This document shows, piece after piece, positions 59,889-59,986 of a DNA stretch of 59,986 nucleotides; positions within the stretch are counted from its first letter, which is position 1; each line of letters starts with the position of its first letter. The position numbers and the translations under genes were made by a program. The notes under the pieces are model-generated. The model had not been told where the DNA came from. It ran no database searches and saw only the letters and a program-made list of their open reading frames with translations. This stretch comes from Shewanella sp. NIFS-20-20. GTDB taxonomy: Bacteria > Pseudomonadota > Gammaproteobacteria > Enterobacterales > Shewanellaceae. The stretch covers positions 1 to 59,986 of the forward strand of contig NZ_JAHUTT010000017.1 in assembly GCF_019209865.1 (NCBI RefSeq), given 5' to 3'.

Positions 59889-59986
59889 TTAAACTCTTAC
59901 TTCAAATGCTTGCTTGGTCGATAACACTGACCACGCTATCCGCACTAACTTATTCGCCAAAGCGACAACCGCTACGTTAAATGGCT
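59889..59986 (-). CDS. IS110 family transposase, C-terminal end, cut by window edge
   Basis: Entering from the right edge, the minus-strand frame reads NVAVVALANKLVRIAW then SVLSTKQAFEVRV and stop at 59889. The NVAxxALANKxxRIAW motif is the conserved end of IS110-type (DEDD) transposases. The rest of the element lies outside the window. Confidence 0.75.
   Translation of the reverse strand, partial: PFNVAVVALANKLVRIAWSVLSTKQAFEVRV

Overview
The window looks like chromosomal DNA of a Shewanella-type gammaproteobacterium (Alteromonadales). The basis is gene content and order: comEC-msbA-lpxK-ycaR, lolC-lolD-lolE, a PilZ-like gene followed by mfd and csiV, smc-zipA-ligA opposite cysZ (SMC rather than MukB), a VC_2705-type Na+/solute symporter with its DUF4212 subunit, yhdT-panF, and ycaO. 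This genus call is inference from family knowledge; no 16S or other phylogenetic marker is present.

Layout. 0-0.1 kb: the tail of a transposase. 0.3-7.7 kb: a three-gene RND efflux operon (lipoprotein adaptor plus two different RND pumps) with no outer-membrane channel gene. 7.8-13.2 kb, minus strand: envelope genes (ComEC, MsbA, LpxK, YcaR). 13.9-17.1 kb, minus strand: the lipoprotein-sorting ABC machine LolCDE. 17.3-22.6 kb, plus strand: PilZ-like protein, Mfd and CsiV. 22.7-28.1 kb, minus strand: an LRAT-like hydrolase, a DEDDh exonuclease coupled to a cNMP/CBS/DUF294 protein, and a two-subunit symporter. 28.1-32.0 kb is an accessory island, AT-rich over the two lipoprotein genes: wrecked ISAs1-type transposases, a 70-bp direct repeat, a putative HExxH lipoprotein and a second lipoprotein gene. 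32.0-40.1 kb: MAPEG, OsmC-like, TrmK-like, M13 peptidase, ABM monooxygenase-like, SDR, HD-GYP and DUF2919 genes. 40.2-47.7 kb: ligA, zipA, smc and cysZ. 47.8-48.8 kb: a decayed S41 peptidase gene. 48.8-53.2 kb: a beta-ketodecanoyl-type KAS III, cysK, a TetR regulator and a TDT transporter. 53.2-59.6 kb: YfcC, PanF, YhdT, YcaO and a LysR regulator. 59.9 kb to the end: the tail of an IS110 transposase.

The most notable discovery is in the island. Six perfect tandem copies of the heptamer GGCAGTA (31241-31282) lie inside the signal-peptide coding region of a lipoprotein gene on the minus strand. With six copies the ATG and the rest of the gene are in different frames. Adding one copy (or removing two) would rejoin them into a lipoprotein with a hydrophobic signal and an LFGC lipobox. 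This has the architecture of a phase-variable (contingency) locus that is OFF in this assembly. Its downstream neighbour encodes a lipoprotein with a HELTH zinc-protease motif and no family I recognise.

Much of the window serves the cell envelope: LPS flipping and lipid A phosphorylation, lipoprotein export, divisome anchoring, efflux and small-molecule uptake. Several adjacent genes overlap by 4-11 bases or sit a few bases apart, which suggests tight operons. Convergent units are separated by strong hairpin terminators.
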